From NCBI GenBank assembly GCA_017439345.1, contig JAFSJJ010000044.1, positions 62,001-126,000 of the forward strand: 64,000 nt of DNA, in the 5' to 3' direction. Position 1 is the stretch's first letter. Every line of letters begins with the position of its first letter. Positions 1-8,139 of this stretch are shown piece by piece. Both the position numbers and the translations under genes were made by a program. This DNA comes from Synergistaceae bacterium (lineage in GTDB: Bacteria > Synergistota > Synergistia > Synergistales > Aminobacteriaceae). Below the pieces are notes generated by a model that was not told the origin of the DNA, did no database searches, and saw only the letters and a program-made list of their open reading frames with translations.

Positions 1-1
1 A

Positions 2-370
2 TTTAATTCAAGATTTCCTGACATGACAAATGCTTATGATAAAAAAATGCTCGAGGCTCTAAAATCATTCGGGCTTAAGTCTGGAGTTTATATTGCTTTT
101 ACAGGACCTTCGTTTGAGACACCTGCTGAAATCAATATGGCTGCTCTTATGGGTGCGGATTTAGTCGGAATGTCGACAGTTCCCGAAGTCATAGCAGCTA
201 ACTCAATGGGAATGAGGGTCTGTGCGTTATCGTGTGCTGCAAACATGGCTGCAGGAATTGACCCCGACCACACTTTGACGGAGCAGGAAGTCTTCGAGAA
301 CATGAAAAAATCTTCGAATGAACTCGCTGAAATTATCTCGCTTCTAATAAATTATTTAAATCAGGAGTGA
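2..370 (+). CDS. punA: purine nucleoside phosphorylase, C-terminal part (runs in from left edge)
   Basis: The frame is open from base 2, so the gene begins before the window; about the last 122 residues are visible. They carry RFPDMTNAYD, the GPSFETPAEI purine-site motif and GADLVGMSTVPEVI, all typical of the trimeric inosine/guanosine phosphorylase family, which splits purine nucleosides into base and (deoxy)ribose-1-phosphate in the cytosol. The stop (368-370) lies just before the next gene, suggesting an operon. The ATG at 23 is internal, not the start. The family is secure; guanosine versus xanthosine preference cannot be told from this fragment. Confidence 0.88.
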   Translation, partial: FNSRFPDMTNAYDKKMLEALKSFGLKSGVYIAFTGPSFETPAEINMAALMGADLVGMSTVPEVIAANSMGMRVCALSCAANMAAGIDPDHTLTEQEVFENMKKSSNELAEIISLLINYLNQE

Positions 371-375
371 TATTC

Positions 376-1281
376 TTGCACAAAAAAATTTTTCCTGCAC
401 TGATTCTAGTTCTTTTATTCGCTGCTAGTTCATATGCTTCATCATGGATAAATTTTCCTGCTGAATGGGACTTAGGGCAAGCCTTCGCAGTGTCGATAAC
501 ATCAACGGCAGATTACTCAGACCCGGTCATAACATGGCTTGACAGGACGATAAATTTAAGCGTCGAAAACGGAGGAGCAGGCAGAATTTCTTACGGATTA
601 TTAGGCTCTGACGTTCGAAATACTAAACCAGGCGACTATAAAATATTATTCGAGTTCACTCAAGCCGGACAGAGATATAAAGCATCAGGAAATATCAAGA
701 TTAAGCCCCGCGAATATCCCAGAGAGAATTTACGAGTCAGCTCTAAGATGGTAAATCCTCCGAAGAAAGAATTATCTCGAATTAAATCCGAACAAAAATT
801 AGTCGGAGCAGCTCTGCGAACCATGACAACGCCCAGATTATGGACTACACCGCCAAAGCCGCCTTTAGCCAGCATGACATCAACGAGTCATTACGGATTT
901 AGGCGAATATATAACGGTGTCCCCCGAACGCCCCACAGCGGAGAAGATTTACGGGCAGCCAACGGAACAGAAGTTACAGCACCATTTGCAGGAGTAGTTG
1001 TATTAACAGGCTTTCACTATTATGCAGGAGGAAGCGTCTATATAGACTCAGGCAACGGAGTTATAACGGCATTCTTTCACCTGAAGGATATTCTCGTCAA
1101 GAAGGGCGATAAACTTGCAAAAGGTCAGCTCGTAGCAAGAAGCGGCAGTACAGGCAGAGTTACAGGGCCTCATCTTCATTATAGTTTATTCTTGAGTGGC
1201 AGGGCAGTAGATCCGATTCCGTTATTATCAACGAGTATTACTCAGATGCTGAAACTAGGGACTCAGTCGCAGGTGAATTAA
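376..1281 (+). CDS. secreted M23-family peptidase (peptidoglycan endopeptidase)
   Basis: 301 residues from the TTG at 376, chosen because AGGAG (363-367) sits 8 bases upstream and the product then opens with MHKK and a hydrophobic signal segment ending near SSYAS. A GTG at 367 is an alternative but overlaps the Shine-Dalgarno. The N-terminal half looks like a beta-rich module. The C-terminal half is a LytM domain: HSGED (His187, Asp191) and GPHLHY (His266, His268) are the zinc and catalytic residues. Such enzymes cut peptide cross-links in the cell wall and act in the periplasm. Substrate bond not determinable. It follows the nucleoside phosphorylase with no gap. Confidence 0.88.
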   Translation: MHKKIFPALILVLLFAASSYASSWINFPAEWDLGQAFAVSITSTADYSDPVITWLDRTINLSVENGGAGRISYGLLGSDVRNTKPGDYKILFEFTQAGQRYKASGNIKIKPREYPRENLRVSSKMVNPPKKELSRIKSEQKLVGAALRTMTTPRLWTTPPKPPLASMTSTSHYGFRRIYNGVPRTPHSGEDLRAANGTEVTAPFAGVVVLTGFHYYAGGSVYIDSGNGVITAFFHLKDILVKKGDKLAKGQLVARSGSTGRVTGPHLHYSLFLSGRAVDPIPLLSTSITQMLKLGTQSQVN

Positions 1282-1331
1282 TATTTGACAAAAATATAAT
1301 CTCAGTGTATTTTATGCAGAGTCATTCAACA

Positions 1332-1417
1332 GCCGGAGTGGCGGAATGGTAGACGCAGCGGACTCAAAATCCGCCGGGGGCAACTCTGTGGGAGTTCGAG
1401 TCTCCCCTCCGGCACCA
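1332..1417 (+). tRNA. tRNA-Leu (anticodon CAA), CCA encoded
   Basis: Acceptor arms GCCGGAG and CTCCGGC pair fully, with discriminator A and a genomic CCA (1415-1417). The anticodon stem GCGGA/TCCGC encloses the loop CTCAAAA, giving anticodon CAA. A long variable arm and GTTCGAG in the T loop fit a class II leucine tRNA. It stands alone between the M23 peptidase and rpsT. Confidence 0.97.
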
Positions 1418-1446
1418 TTATTATTAATTCAGGAGAGTAATATTTA

Positions 1447-1713
1447 ATGCCTAACAAGAAGTCAGCCGAAAGAAGAGTCAGAATTGGCGAACGCAACAGG
1501 CTCTATAACAAGTACTGGACATCAAGATGCAAGACAGCCGTTAAAAGCGTATTAAGTGCAGCAGAGTCAGGCAGTCAGGAAGAAGCCGCAAAGAGTTTCA
1601 ACGTTGCCCAGAGCGTAATTGACAAAGCAGTCGTCAAAGGCGTAATGCACAAGAACACAGCAGCAAGACGCAAGGCACTTATGGCCAGACATATTAAAGC
1701 CATGAATGCATGA
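1447..1713 (+). CDS. rpsT: 30S ribosomal protein S20
   Basis: 88 residues, the normal length, beginning MPNKKSAERRVR and rich in Lys/Arg, with the helical-hairpin pattern and NTAARRKALMARHIK near the end. S20 binds 16S rRNA in the small subunit. AGGAG lies about 10 bases before the ATG. It is a single-gene unit followed by a hairpin and T run, as in many bacteria. Product identification is secure. Confidence 0.96.
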   Translation: MPNKKSAERRVRIGERNRLYNKYWTSRCKTAVKSVLSAAESGSQEEAAKSFNVAQSVIDKAVVKGVMHKNTAARRKALMARHIKAMNA

Positions 1714-1740
1714 CAGATTAATCAAAATGAGAAAATAACT

Positions 1741-1777
1741 CCTCCGGGAAATTAAAATCTTCGGGGGAATTTTTTTA
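1741..1777 (+). terminator. rho-independent terminator after rpsT
   Basis: CCTCCG (1741-1746) pairs with CGGGGG (1762-1767, one G-T pair) across an AT-rich loop, followed by a T7 run. It ends only about 10 bases before the next ATG. Confidence 0.8.
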
Positions 1778-1786
1778 TTATATATA

Positions 1787-2809
1787 ATGACTCGAAAAAT
1801 TTTTGAACAGGTCAATTTACATAATCTAACTCTCAAGAACAGGCTAATACGTTCGGCAACATGGGAAGGACTTGCAGAATTCGACGGCTCTATTAGTGAT
1901 GAGACCTACGAAATTTACAGGAAATTATCAAGCGGCGGAGTCGGTGCAGTAATCACAGGCTTCACGGACGTATCACAGGACGATTTTTATATTCACGGCA
2001 TGATGAGGCTTTCACGTGATGAGTTAATCCCCCAGTACAAGACTTTAACGGACATCATTCACTCTAACGGCTGCCCGGTTATCTCACAGCTAGCAATGGG
2101 CGCATATTATAGAAAGCTCCCTAATGGACTCGTGAGGCAAATTGAACCCGACGATATGACTCAAGACGAGATTAGACACGTCATAGATTTATTTATCAAC
2201 GCAGCAATTAGAGCTAAGAAATCAAATTTTGACGGAGTCCAGATTCACGCAGCGCATTTCTTTTTCTTGAGCAGATTTATAAGTCCTGCAATGAATCGCA
2301 GAGATGATTTATACGGAGGCAATATAATTAACAGGTCAAGAATATTAACTGAAATTTTACACGGCATAAAGTCTTCAGCACCTGAACTTCATGTTACTAT
2401 AAAGATTAATTCAAGCGACTTTACACGGGGCGGACTTACTAATCATGAGAGTCTTGAGATCTGCAAAATTCTTGCTGACTCAGGAATTGACTCAATCGAA
2501 GTCAGCGGCAACGGAACTTCAGTCAGCGGGGTAAAAGCTCACATCAACGAGGCTTACTTCCTGGACTTTGCAGCAGAACTCGCAAATATAATTTCTGTGC
2601 CTGTGATTCTGGTCGGAGGCTTGAGGAGTCTTGAGACCATGCAGAAAATTTTAGACTCAACGAAGATAGAATTATTATCACTGTCAAGACCGTTACTGCG
2701 AGAACCTGATTTACCCGGAAAATTACTTGACGGCACAAGCTCAGAGTCTCAATGCATATCTTGTAATGCTTGTTATTCGTCCCATGCCCACAAGTGTATA
2801 TATAGATAA
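1787..2809 (+). CDS. NADH:flavin oxidoreductase (Old Yellow Enzyme family)
   Basis: 340-residue TIM-barrel FMN oxidoreductase. Seen: LKNRLIRSATWEG near the N-terminus, QIHAAHFFFLSRFISP and NRRDDLYGGNIINR in the middle, and VILVGGLRS near the end, the usual OYE motifs. The tail has CISCNAC and a further Cys eight residues on, resembling the Fe-S cysteines of 2,4-dienoyl-CoA-reductase relatives; the second, NAD-binding domain of those enzymes is absent. Family members reduce activated C=C bonds with NAD(P)H. No Shine-Dalgarno is visible: the ATG follows the rpsT terminator and an AT stretch, so leaderless translation is possible. It ends one base before the hydrolase start. Confidence 0.85.
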   Translation: MTRKIFEQVNLHNLTLKNRLIRSATWEGLAEFDGSISDETYEIYRKLSSGGVGAVITGFTDVSQDDFYIHGMMRLSRDELIPQYKTLTDIIHSNGCPVISQLAMGAYYRKLPNGLVRQIEPDDMTQDEIRHVIDLFINAAIRAKKSNFDGVQIHAAHFFFLSRFISPAMNRRDDLYGGNIINRSRILTEILHGIKSSAPELHVTIKINSSDFTRGGLTNHESLEICKILADSGIDSIEVSGNGTSVSGVKAHINEAYFLDFAAELANIISVPVILVGGLRSLETMQKILDSTKIELLSLSRPLLREPDLPGKLLDGTSSESQCISCNACYSSHAHKCIYR

Positions 2810-2810
2810 C

Positions 2811-3683
2811 ATGAACAGATTCAAGCTCAACGTCCCGACCGAACGGGGCAGCATTCTCAACGGCGTATTATTCCAGTCCGAGAATAAGTCAGACTCTGTG
2901 TTAATCGCTATAACAGGAATTCACGGAAATTTTTACTCGAACCCGTTTTATTATAATATCGGCGATACTCTTAATGACAACGGCTTTGACTTTATTTACG
3001 CTCAGACCTGCGACGCGTTCAACAAGATTCAGACTTACAACATCAAGACTCGCGAAAGTGAAATTATAGGCTCATGGAACGAAGATTTTAATTACACGGA
3101 TCAAGATATTGACGCTTATATTAACTTTGCTCTTGACGAAGGCTATAAAAATATCATTCTTGCAGGGCATTCACTGGGGGCTAATAAAGTTATTTACTAT
3201 CTCTCAAGACATCATGACTCAGAGCGCGTGAAAAATTTTCTCTTAATGAGTCCTGCTAATATAACCTGGCTCACAAGCAGCGTAACTGAAAGCGAGAAAA
3301 ATATTGTTCTCTCTCAAGTCAACAACGGCGATGGTGATAAAATGCTTCCGTTTACATTACTCGGCTGGATTCCATGTATAGCAAATACTGCCTGGCAATG
3401 GCTTTTTACTGACACACTTAATAACGTTCATGTTGAGTCAGATAAAGATTTCTCCCAAGTCTCGCAGATTACCCACTCAGGGGCGTTATTAATCGGCACT
3501 TACGACAATTTTACTTACGGCGACCCTTCAGGCTTCCTGAATAATATTAATAATCACATGAAAGAAGCTCATAATAACAAATTAATCTTCATCGAGAAGA
3601 CCGGCCACACTTACCAGCATAAAGAACAGGAGACAGCGAATAAAATTCTTGAAGTCATGAAGGAATTCACAGCAAAAAAATAA
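2811..3683 (+). CDS. alpha/beta hydrolase, DUF1749-like
   Basis: 290 residues from the ATG at 2811, immediately after the reductase stop; an upstream in-frame start at 2727 would overlap that gene and adds no family sequence. LAGHSLGANKVIYYL carries the nucleophile elbow with Ser near residue 121; an Asp in GTYDNF and His in KTGHTYQH can complete the triad. No signal peptide, so cytosolic. The overall pattern resembles DUF1749 hydrolases. Substrate unknown. It is likely translated together with the preceding flavin oxidoreductase. Confidence 0.78.
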   Translation: MNRFKLNVPTERGSILNGVLFQSENKSDSVLIAITGIHGNFYSNPFYYNIGDTLNDNGFDFIYAQTCDAFNKIQTYNIKTRESEIIGSWNEDFNYTDQDIDAYINFALDEGYKNIILAGHSLGANKVIYYLSRHHDSERVKNFLLMSPANITWLTSSVTESEKNIVLSQVNNGDGDKMLPFTLLGWIPCIANTAWQWLFTDTLNNVHVESDKDFSQVSQITHSGALLIGTYDNFTYGDPSGFLNNINNHMKEAHNNKLIFIEKTGHTYQHKEQETANKILEVMKEFTAKK

Positions 3684-3704
3684 GCAGGCTCGAAAACCTG
3701 CTTA
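3677..3704 (-). terminator. terminator of putP, possibly bidirectional
   Basis: TAAGCAGG (3681-3688) and CCTGCTTA (3697-3704) form a perfect 8-bp stem. On the minus strand it is followed by TTTTTTT (complement of the A run at 3674-3680), giving a strong terminator for the leftward putP. The plus-strand tail is only T-rich, so termination of the hydrolase there would be weaker. Confidence 0.85.
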
Positions 3705-3723
3705 CAACTTATTATTATTAACT

Positions 3724-5181
3724 TTACTCTTTCGACATAGCTAATGCCCTATCAAACAAGTCATTAACTTCCTTTGAAGGCTCAGGCGTAATCAACGAAA
3801 CAAGGACAGCAACTATTAACCCTGCAAAGAAGCCCGGTATAATCTCGTAAACTCCTGTGTGAGACATGTACATTAACCAGCAAATATCTACAACTGCTCC
3901 CGTGAAAATTCCCAGTGAAGCTCCTGAAAATGTGAATCTCTTCCAGAACAAGCTCAACATTATAGCCGGGCCGAAAGCTGCTCCGAAAACTCCCCACGCG
4001 TTCGAGACAAGAGCCATTATTGAACCTGCATCGGGTCTTGAAGCTATGTAGAGTGCTGCAACTGCAATCACGAGAACTACGAGACGGCTTGCCCATATCA
4101 TCTCTTTATTACCGGCTTTATCACGTCTTATTACTGGTCTGTAAACGTCAGAGGCAAACGCTGAGGCTGCTGCAAGTAACTGGCTGTCTGCTGTGCTCAT
4201 TGCTGCGGCGAGGACTGCTGATAATAATATTCCTGATACTACAGCAGGGAAAATTTTGCGGGTCATAACGACGAATACAAGCGAGTTATTATTTACTGAC
4301 TCGTCAAAGCCTATGAACATACGGCCGATTACTCCGACTAGACCGGCGAAGATTAATATTAACACTGTCCATGATATGCCGATCTTTGCAGATTTGCGTA
4401 ATTCAGGCTGTGATTTAATCGACATGAATCTAATTATAATATGAGGCATTCCGAAATAGCCAAGGCCCCAGCCCAGACCTGAGACTATATCCTGCCAGCT
4501 TGAGAACACATTCCAGTAATTGGGAGTATCAATATTTGCGCTTGCTCCAGATTCAAGCATTGATGCCGCCGCAAGGGGAACTATGAACATTGCCGCAAGA
4601 ACTAACATACCCTGAAAGAAATCAGTCCATGATACAGCACTGAAGCCGCCTAAAAATGTGTAGCTGATGATGATAAAAGCTGCAAGATACATTGCTATAG
4701 TCGTATCAAGTCCCGTTACAGTGTTGAAGAGGGTCCCGCAAGCCTTAATGCTCGATGCCGCGTAAATGGTGTATGCAATAAGAAATACTACAGCAGAAAT
4801 TATTTGCAGAGCCTTTGACTCGGACATAAAGCGATTAGTCAAATACTGAGGCACAGTTATTGAGTCATTCGCAGTAATCGAGAACGTCCGCAGTCTAGGA
4901 GCTTCGTAGAGCCAGCTTAACGTGTAGCCTAATGCGAGACCTACAGCTATCCAGACTTGGCCGAGTCCCAGGGCATAAATAGAAGTCGGCAGTCCCATGA
5001 GAACCCATGCGCTCATGTCAGAGGCTCCGGCGGAGAGTGCTGCAACCCATGCACCCATTTTTCTATCGCCTAAGAAATAGCCCTTCTCGGTTTGATGTTT
5101 ATCACGGAAAAAGAAATATACTCCGATTGAGAGCATAAATACCAGATAAATTATGAATACGCTTACTTCTTGTAAATTCAT
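3724..5181 (-). CDS. putP: sodium/proline symporter
   Basis: 485 residues with about 13 hydrophobic segments, typical of the solute:sodium symporter family. GYFLGDRKMGAWVAALSAGASDMSAWVLMGLP near the N-terminus and FLGGFSAVSWTDFFQG match the PutP subgroup; AAAMSTADSQLL covers the conserved later Na+-site region. It imports proline with Na+ across the inner membrane. It is a single leftward gene with a Shine-Dalgarno upstream of ATG 5181 and the terminator at 3677-3704. Assignment to PutP rather than pantothenate symporter rests on overall similarity. Confidence 0.88.
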   Translation of the reverse strand: MNLQEVSVFIIYLVFMLSIGVYFFFRDKHQTEKGYFLGDRKMGAWVAALSAGASDMSAWVLMGLPTSIYALGLGQVWIAVGLALGYTLSWLYEAPRLRTFSITANDSITVPQYLTNRFMSESKALQIISAVVFLIAYTIYAASSIKACGTLFNTVTGLDTTIAMYLAAFIIISYTFLGGFSAVSWTDFFQGMLVLAAMFIVPLAAASMLESGASANIDTPNYWNVFSSWQDIVSGLGWGLGYFGMPHIIIRFMSIKSQPELRKSAKIGISWTVLILIFAGLVGVIGRMFIGFDESVNNNSLVFVVMTRKIFPAVVSGILLSAVLAAAMSTADSQLLAAASAFASDVYRPVIRRDKAGNKEMIWASRLVVLVIAVAALYIASRPDAGSIMALVSNAWGVFGAAFGPAIMLSLFWKRFTFSGASLGIFTGAVVDICWLMYMSHTGVYEIIPGFFAGLIVAVLVSLITPEPSKEVNDLFDRALAMSKE

Positions 5182-5282
5182 GTAAGTTATTAACTCCTTT
5201 ATTCAATCAAAAAATTCTTTGCAGTATATCACACTTGTAAAATAATCCCCCTCCTGAGAGATTTTCAAGAGAGGGAATAAAT

Positions 5283-5699
5283 TTAGTCTTCGTGATGTTC
5301 TATCGGAATAATTTCCATTCCGTGTTTAGCTCGATAGTCATTAAGTGCCTCATGAATTGCTTCTTCTGCTAATACAGAACAATGCATCTTAATCGGCGGC
5401 AGACCGTCAAGAGCTTCAGCAACCGCGCTGTTAGTCAAGTTCCATGCTTCTTCTACAGTTCGACCCTTTATCATTTCAGTAGCCATACTTGATGAGGCAA
5501 TTGCACTTGCACAACCGAACGTCTTGAATTTCACGTCTTCGATTATATTAGTGTCAGGGTTGACCTTGAGATAAATTTTCATGATGTCTCCGCATTTGGG
5601 ATTTCCTGCTTCTCCGATACCGTCAGCATTAGCGATTTCTCCGACATTGCGGGGGTTGATAAAGTGATCCATAACTTTCTGGCTGTAATCTAGCGCCAT
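5283..5699 (-). CDS. nifU: Fe-S cluster assembly scaffold (IscU/NifU N-terminal type)
   Basis: 138 residues. The three cluster-ligating cysteines are seen in GNPKCGD, FGCASA and HCSVLAEEA. Beginning YSQKVMDHFINPRNVGE is the family signature. It lacks the ferredoxin and C-terminal Nfu domains of full NifU, so it works as a simple scaffold. It lies 3 bases downstream of the desulfurase and is the last gene of the iscR-nifS-nifU operon. Either nifU-like or iscU is a fair name. Confidence 0.93.
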   Translation of the reverse strand: MALDYSQKVMDHFINPRNVGEIANADGIGEAGNPKCGDIMKIYLKVNPDTNIIEDVKFKTFGCASAIASSSMATEMIKGRTVEEAWNLTNSAVAEALDGLPPIKMHCSVLAEEAIHEALNDYRAKHGMEIIPIEHHED

Positions 5700-5702
5700 G
5701 AT

Positions 5703-6896
5703 TTAATTTTCTCCTTTCGACTTTAAATAATCTTCCCATAGGGGCGACATTGCTCTTCTTCTTGCTACGATTTCGGGCAAAACTTCAAGGACGTAATCAA
5801 TCTGTTCATCAGTTGTGAGTCTTCCTATTGTGAAGCGTAAAGAACCGTGAGCCATCTCATGCTTGAGGCCAAGAGCTAAGAGAACATGCGAGGGATCAAG
5901 ACTTTCTGATGAACACGCGCTCCCAGTTGAGGCCGATATGCCCCTAGCGTCAAGGTCAAGTAAAAGAGTCTCGCCTTCGACTCCTATAAAGCTGAAGTTA
6001 ATATTATTCGGGAGTCTCTTATCACCGCAGACAGCACCGTTTAATTTAGCGTCAGGGATTTTATCGAGAATACCTGCAATTAATTTATCGCGTCTTGCTG
6101 AGTTAATAGCTTTATCTTCATTGAGTCTAGTTTTAAGAATTTCCATAGCCTCCCCGAAGCCGACTATACCAGCAATATTTTCAGTGCTTGCCCTGTGTTT
6201 ATGTTCCTGAGCTCCTCCGTGCATAAAGTTTTCAGGTCTCATGCCTTTACGCAGGAATAAAGCTCCGACTCCTTTAGGACCGTACATTTTGTGAGCTGAC
6301 ATTGAGAGCATATCGATATTCATTGCTTTAACGTCAATATCAAGATGTGCTGCCCCCTGAACCGCGTCAGTGTGGAACGGAATTTTTCTCTCTCTGCAAA
6401 TAGCTCCGATCTCTTTTATTGGCTGAATAGTTCCGACTTCATTATTAGCGAACATGATAGAAACTAGAGCTGTCTTGTCAGTGATTGCTGCTTTGACATC
6501 ATCAGGATTGACGAAGCCTTCAGAATCAACCGGCAAATAAGTAACGTCAACGCCTTCAAATTTGTGCAGGTATTCAGCAGTGTGCAGAATAGCATGATGT
6601 TCAATTTGAGTCGTGATTAAGTGATTCTTACCTGTGAGACGTGCTTTATCAAGTGTTCCTTTGAGTGCCCAGTTGTCCGCCTCAGTGCCTGAACTCGTGA
6701 AAAATATTTCTGAACTGTCAGCGTTCAAAGCCTGTGCAACCTGAGTTCTAGCTTTCTCGACTGCTGAACGTGATTTTCTCGAGAATGAATAGACGCTCGA
6801 AGGATTACCGAAATTTTCGCCAAAGTAAGGCATCATAGCTTTCAAGACTTCAGGACTTGTCGGAGTAGTTGCTGTGTGATCCATGTAGACAAACAT
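5703..6896 (-). CDS. nifS: cysteine desulfurase (NifS/IscS family)
   Basis: 397 residues, full length. MDHTATTPTSPEVL begins the PLP fold; SMSAHKMYGPKG holds the PLP lysine near residue 205, and SACSSESLDPSHVL holds the catalytic Cys in the long mobile loop of class I desulfurases. It takes sulfur from cysteine and passes it to the adjacent scaffold protein. It lies between iscR and nifU, so one operon under Fe-S feedback is likely. Confidence 0.94.
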   Translation of the reverse strand: MFVYMDHTATTPTSPEVLKAMMPYFGENFGNPSSVYSFSRKSRSAVEKARTQVAQALNADSSEIFFTSSGTEADNWALKGTLDKARLTGKNHLITTQIEHHAILHTAEYLHKFEGVDVTYLPVDSEGFVNPDDVKAAITDKTALVSIMFANNEVGTIQPIKEIGAICRERKIPFHTDAVQGAAHLDIDVKAMNIDMLSMSAHKMYGPKGVGALFLRKGMRPENFMHGGAQEHKHRASTENIAGIVGFGEAMEILKTRLNEDKAINSARRDKLIAGILDKIPDAKLNGAVCGDKRLPNNINFSFIGVEGETLLLDLDARGISASTGSACSSESLDPSHVLLALGLKHEMAHGSLRFTIGRLTTDEQIDYVLEVLPEIVARRRAMSPLWEDYLKSKGEN

Positions 6897-6905
6897 TTTA
6901 TATAA

Positions 6906-7388
6906 TTATTCCTCCTTTGATTTTAGTGCTTTATCCCGGACTAATTTGCGTTCGGGGTCAGTGCTGAGACTTTCAAGCAGTGAAATTTTCTCGTCTGCAA
7001 TGTCTTCAAGTGTAGTGCTGTCTAAAATCTCATCGACTGAGCCTTTGACTTTCTGCCATAATTTGAACGTCGGACAGGTTACAGCGTTCTCACAGCCTTT
7101 ATCAGTCTGGCATGATCCGAATATGAACGGTTCACCGAGTGCTGCAAGAATATCTGATATAGTGATTTGTGAAGCAGCTCTAGCGAGTTTATAGCCGCCC
7201 TGAGCACCTCTGACGCTCTCAAGGAGTCCAGCTCTGCGCATTTTGCCGAATAACTGCTCGAGATAATTAACGGGAATATTCTGGCGTAAAGCTATGTCAT
7301 TGACTCTGACGGGGTTATTGTTAGTCGAATGAATGCACAAGTCCGACATTGCCCTAAGTCCGTAGCGTGCTGTTGTTGAAAGTTTCAA
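6906..7388 (-). CDS. iscR: Rrf2-family Fe-S-sensing regulator, IscR-like
   Basis: 160 residues from the TTG at 7388, chosen because the family consensus starts here (MKLSTTARYGLRAMSDL) and AAGGGAG lies 10 bases upstream; the longer frame to 7487 would run across the promoter. An N-terminal winged helix is followed by SCQTDKGCENAVTCP, a C-x5-C-x5-C cluster site spaced exactly as in E. coli IscR. It probably represses its own operon when Fe-S supply is adequate. It is the first gene of iscR-nifS-nifU. Confidence 0.9.
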   Translation of the reverse strand: MKLSTTARYGLRAMSDLCIHSTNNNPVRVNDIALRQNIPVNYLEQLFGKMRRAGLLESVRGAQGGYKLARAASQITISDILAALGEPFIFGSCQTDKGCENAVTCPTFKLWQKVKGSVDEILDSTTLEDIADEKISLLESLSTDPERKLVRDKALKSKEE

Positions 7389-7425
7389 AGACTCTTCGCT
7401 CCCTTCTGAAAAATTTTCGGCGCAA

Positions 7426-7454
7426 AGAATAGCATACACGATAAAATTTATCAA
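7426..7454 (-). promoter_or_regulatory. promoter of iscR-nifS-nifU
   Basis: On the minus strand TTGATA (7454-7449), a 17-base spacer and TATTCT (7431-7426) make a good sigma-70 promoter, predicting a start near 7419 and a leader of about 30 bases. It lies right beside the remnant brnT coding sequence that reads in the opposite direction. Confidence 0.7.
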
Positions 7455-7458
7455 GATT

Positions 7459-7575
7459 GATTTTGTAGTATACGTTGACAGAGTCACTATAAATAATCGT
7501 GATGTTACGCGTATAATATCAGCACGAAAAGCAACTAGACAGGAGGAGAAAATTTATGATAATGGGTATGAGTGA
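7459..7575 (+). pseudogene. C-terminal remnant of a BrnT-like toxin gene
   Basis: An open frame without its own start reads DFVVYVDRVTINNRD then VTRIISARKATRQEEK and stops at 7573-7575. It aligns with the last third of the second copy downstream (FVVYVDRITIENSN, IIRIISAR). RIISAR and the following basic/acidic helix are the BrnT C-terminal signature. The N-terminal two thirds are gone; the region just left of it is the iscR promoter. The fragment overlaps the start of the first antitoxin gene, preserving the overlap layout of the second copy. Not expected to make toxin. Confidence 0.75.
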
Positions 7576-7801
7576 TGTTCTTGCACTTGCGAAGACTCCG
7601 GAAGAACGCAAAGCAATGAAAGAGTCTCTAATAAGATTACGACACATGCGCGATGAAGATATTGATTTTTCAGATATTCCCGAAGTAACGGACTTCACAG
7701 GCTGGACGCGGGCGAAACCTTTTTTAGACAAGATACGAGAACATAATAAAAGAATCAATGCTGAACTCGAACGCAAGAAACTTGAAGAGAGGCAATCATG
7801 A
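7556..7801 (+). CDS. BrnA-like antitoxin, copy 1
   Basis: 81 residues starting MIMGMSDVLALAKTPEER, with MRDEDIDFSDIPE in the centre, the toxin-wrapping motif of BrnA antitoxins, and a charged helical tail (LDKIREHNKRINAELERKK). AGGAGG lies about 10 bases upstream. A ribbon-helix-helix DNA-binding segment, present in classic BrnA, is not recognisable, so autorepression is doubtful. Its stop overlaps the ATG of the next brnT copy (ATGA). It has two close paralogues at 8120 and 8396. Confidence 0.78.
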   Translation: MIMGMSDVLALAKTPEERKAMKESLIRLRHMRDEDIDFSDIPEVTDFTGWTRAKPFLDKIREHNKRINAELERKKLEERQS

Positions 7802-8139
7802 CTGAGTAAATCGAATACGGCGAAATAAAATTTAGGCTCGGCGATATATTATTCACTTGGGACGACGAGAAAGAAAAGATTAACATTCGCAAACACGGTG
7901 TTAATTTTAGAGAAGCAGCCGCCGCTTTCATGGACGAAGATGCTGTTTATGAATTTAACTCAATCGATGAAATCACAGGTGAAGAACGTCTTGACGTTAT
8001 CGGTATGGTCTACGGGGATATAATGTTCGTAGTGTATGTTGACCGTATAACCATAGAAAATAGTAATATTATCCGTATCATATCAGCAAGACTTGCAGAG
8101 AAAAAGGAGGAATTCATTTATGCTTATGGGACTCGGTGA
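7798..8139 (+). pseudogene. BrnT-like toxin gene with nonsense codon 4
   Basis: From the ATG overlapping the previous stop the frame reads MTE, then TAA (7807-7809), then an otherwise complete BrnT: FTWDDEKEKINIRKHGVNF, VVYVDRITIENS and IIRIISARLAEKKEE. BrnT toxins are small RNase-fold proteins paired with BrnA. No ATG, GTG or TTG lies between the TAA and the internal ATG at 7930, which would leave out the N-terminal catalytic part. It therefore looks inactivated by a point mutation, unless stop readthrough or a non-standard start is used. The coding sequence is otherwise undamaged, so the change may be recent. Confidence 0.78.

Noticed and set aside
23-370. A complete 115-residue gene starting at ATG 23
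   Set aside because: The frame is open to base 2 and reads RFPD of the phosphorylase family just before the ATG, so it is an internal Met of a gene entering from the left.
2727-2810. Longer start for the DUF1749-like hydrolase
   Set aside because: It lies wholly within the reductase gene; ATG 2811 follows that stop directly and begins the family-like sequence.
7389-7487. N-terminal extension of iscR
   Set aside because: The region holds the promoter and Shine-Dalgarno, and the Rrf2 family consensus begins at the TTG at 7388.
7441-7517. Rightward promoter for the antitoxin array (TTGACA at 7475, TATAAT at 7512)
   Set aside because: The boxes are 31 bases apart, too far for one promoter, and the bases are explained as remnant brnT coding sequence.
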